Shown one piece after another: positions 63,890 through 64,000 of a stretch of DNA of 64,000 nt. The position numbers and the translations under genes were made by a program. The DNA lies in contig NZ_JYLI01000019.1 in NCBI RefSeq assembly GCF_001439785.1, positions 52,413 to 116,412 on the forward strand, given 5' to 3'. The stretch is from Pseudomonas poae. Lineage in GTDB: Bacteria; Pseudomonadota; Gammaproteobacteria; Pseudomonadales; Pseudomonadaceae. The notes beneath the pieces were generated by a model. That model was not told the origin of the DNA and did not search any database. It was given only the letters and a program-made list of their open reading frames with translations. Positions within the stretch are counted from its first letter, which is position 1, and every line of letters starts with the position of its first letter.

Positions 63890-64000
63890 AAGACAGGACA
63901 CCGTTTCCCCCTTACGATAAGGGATAGGCAAACGGTTATGTTTATGACTAATAGCAACGACAAGAGTGGGGAGCTTTTGGGCCAGGAGCGGCGGCGCCGC
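63887..64000 (+). mobile_element. IS3-family (IS2-like) element, left end, partial
   Basis: A probable terminal repeat TGAAAGACAGGACACCG is followed by the start of an IS2-type orfA. The rest lies beyond the window. Confidence 0.65.
63938..64000 (+). CDS. IS2-type transposase OrfA, N-terminus only
   Basis: Twenty-one codons to the window edge: MTNSNDKSGELLGQERRRR from the ATG at 63944, with another in-frame ATG at 63938. The G-Q-E-R-R-R-R start matches remembered OrfA/InsC-type DNA-binding proteins of IS2-group elements. Partial at the right end. Confidence 0.65.
   Translation, partial: MFMTNSNDKSGELLGQERRRR

Noticed and set aside
63574..63963. A 129-residue minus-strand frame at the right edge
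   Set aside because: It runs across the IS end and the likely plus-strand remnant, so it is probably a shadow.

Overview
The window reads as chromosomal DNA of a Pseudomonas of the fluorescens group. The evidence is high GC with Pseudomonas-type gene content: an XthA/LigD repair protein, a stutzeri-type TreS, an MvaT-family silencer, 4-hydroxyproline and glucarate catabolism, a compact Pst transporter beside PPK2, and long palindromic intergenic repeats of the kind common in this group. No rRNA, tRNA or CRISPR array was seen.

Layout. 1-3.5 kb: 4-hydroxyproline catabolism operon with a divergent PAS-AraC regulator. 3.5-8 kb: a BamA paralogue divergent from an OmpR-type two-component system. 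8-12.2 kb: a small unknown gene, then LysR / MFS permease / glucarate dehydratase. 12.4-14.5 kb: trehalose synthase. 14.5-18.2 kb: a small unknown gene and one reading frame that fuses exonuclease III to DNA ligase D. 18.3-21.5 kb: a 40-aa peptide, a GST and an ABC exporter. 21.6-26.5 kb: PPK2 divergent from pstSCAB. 26.6-27.9 kb: a Fic-fold protein lacking the catalytic His, overlapping a HAD-like gene. 27.8-36.5 kb: a complete accessory chemosensory operon (two MCPs, CheY, STAS, CheA, CheW, CheR, CheD, CheB). 36.9-37.9 kb: an MvaT/MvaU silencer, a DUF2256-like zinc peptide and a 52-aa membrane peptide.

37.9-64 kb is an accessory region built around contact-dependent growth inhibition. It starts with cdiB, a 4853-residue cdiA and an overlapping immunity gene. 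These are followed by displaced cdiA-CT/immunity cassettes: a toxin fragment cut by an IS3-family element, a second cdiA 3' segment (692 bp almost identical to the parent) ending in an EndoU nuclease domain with its own immunity gene, and a third broken toxin/immunity pair. Two imperfect direct repeats of about 300 bp with conserved hairpins bracket the EndoU and third cassettes. An XRE remnant, a tyrosine recombinase, an orphan HigA-like antidote, a possible further coding remnant and the start of an IS2-like element close the window.

How it fits together: the left 36 kb is core metabolism and signalling in tidy operons. The right 26 kb looks like a store of toxin C-termini and immunity genes that could be swapped into the full-length CdiA through the shared upstream sequence; that mechanism is inference. 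Functions come from motifs and remembered family sequences; no database search was run.
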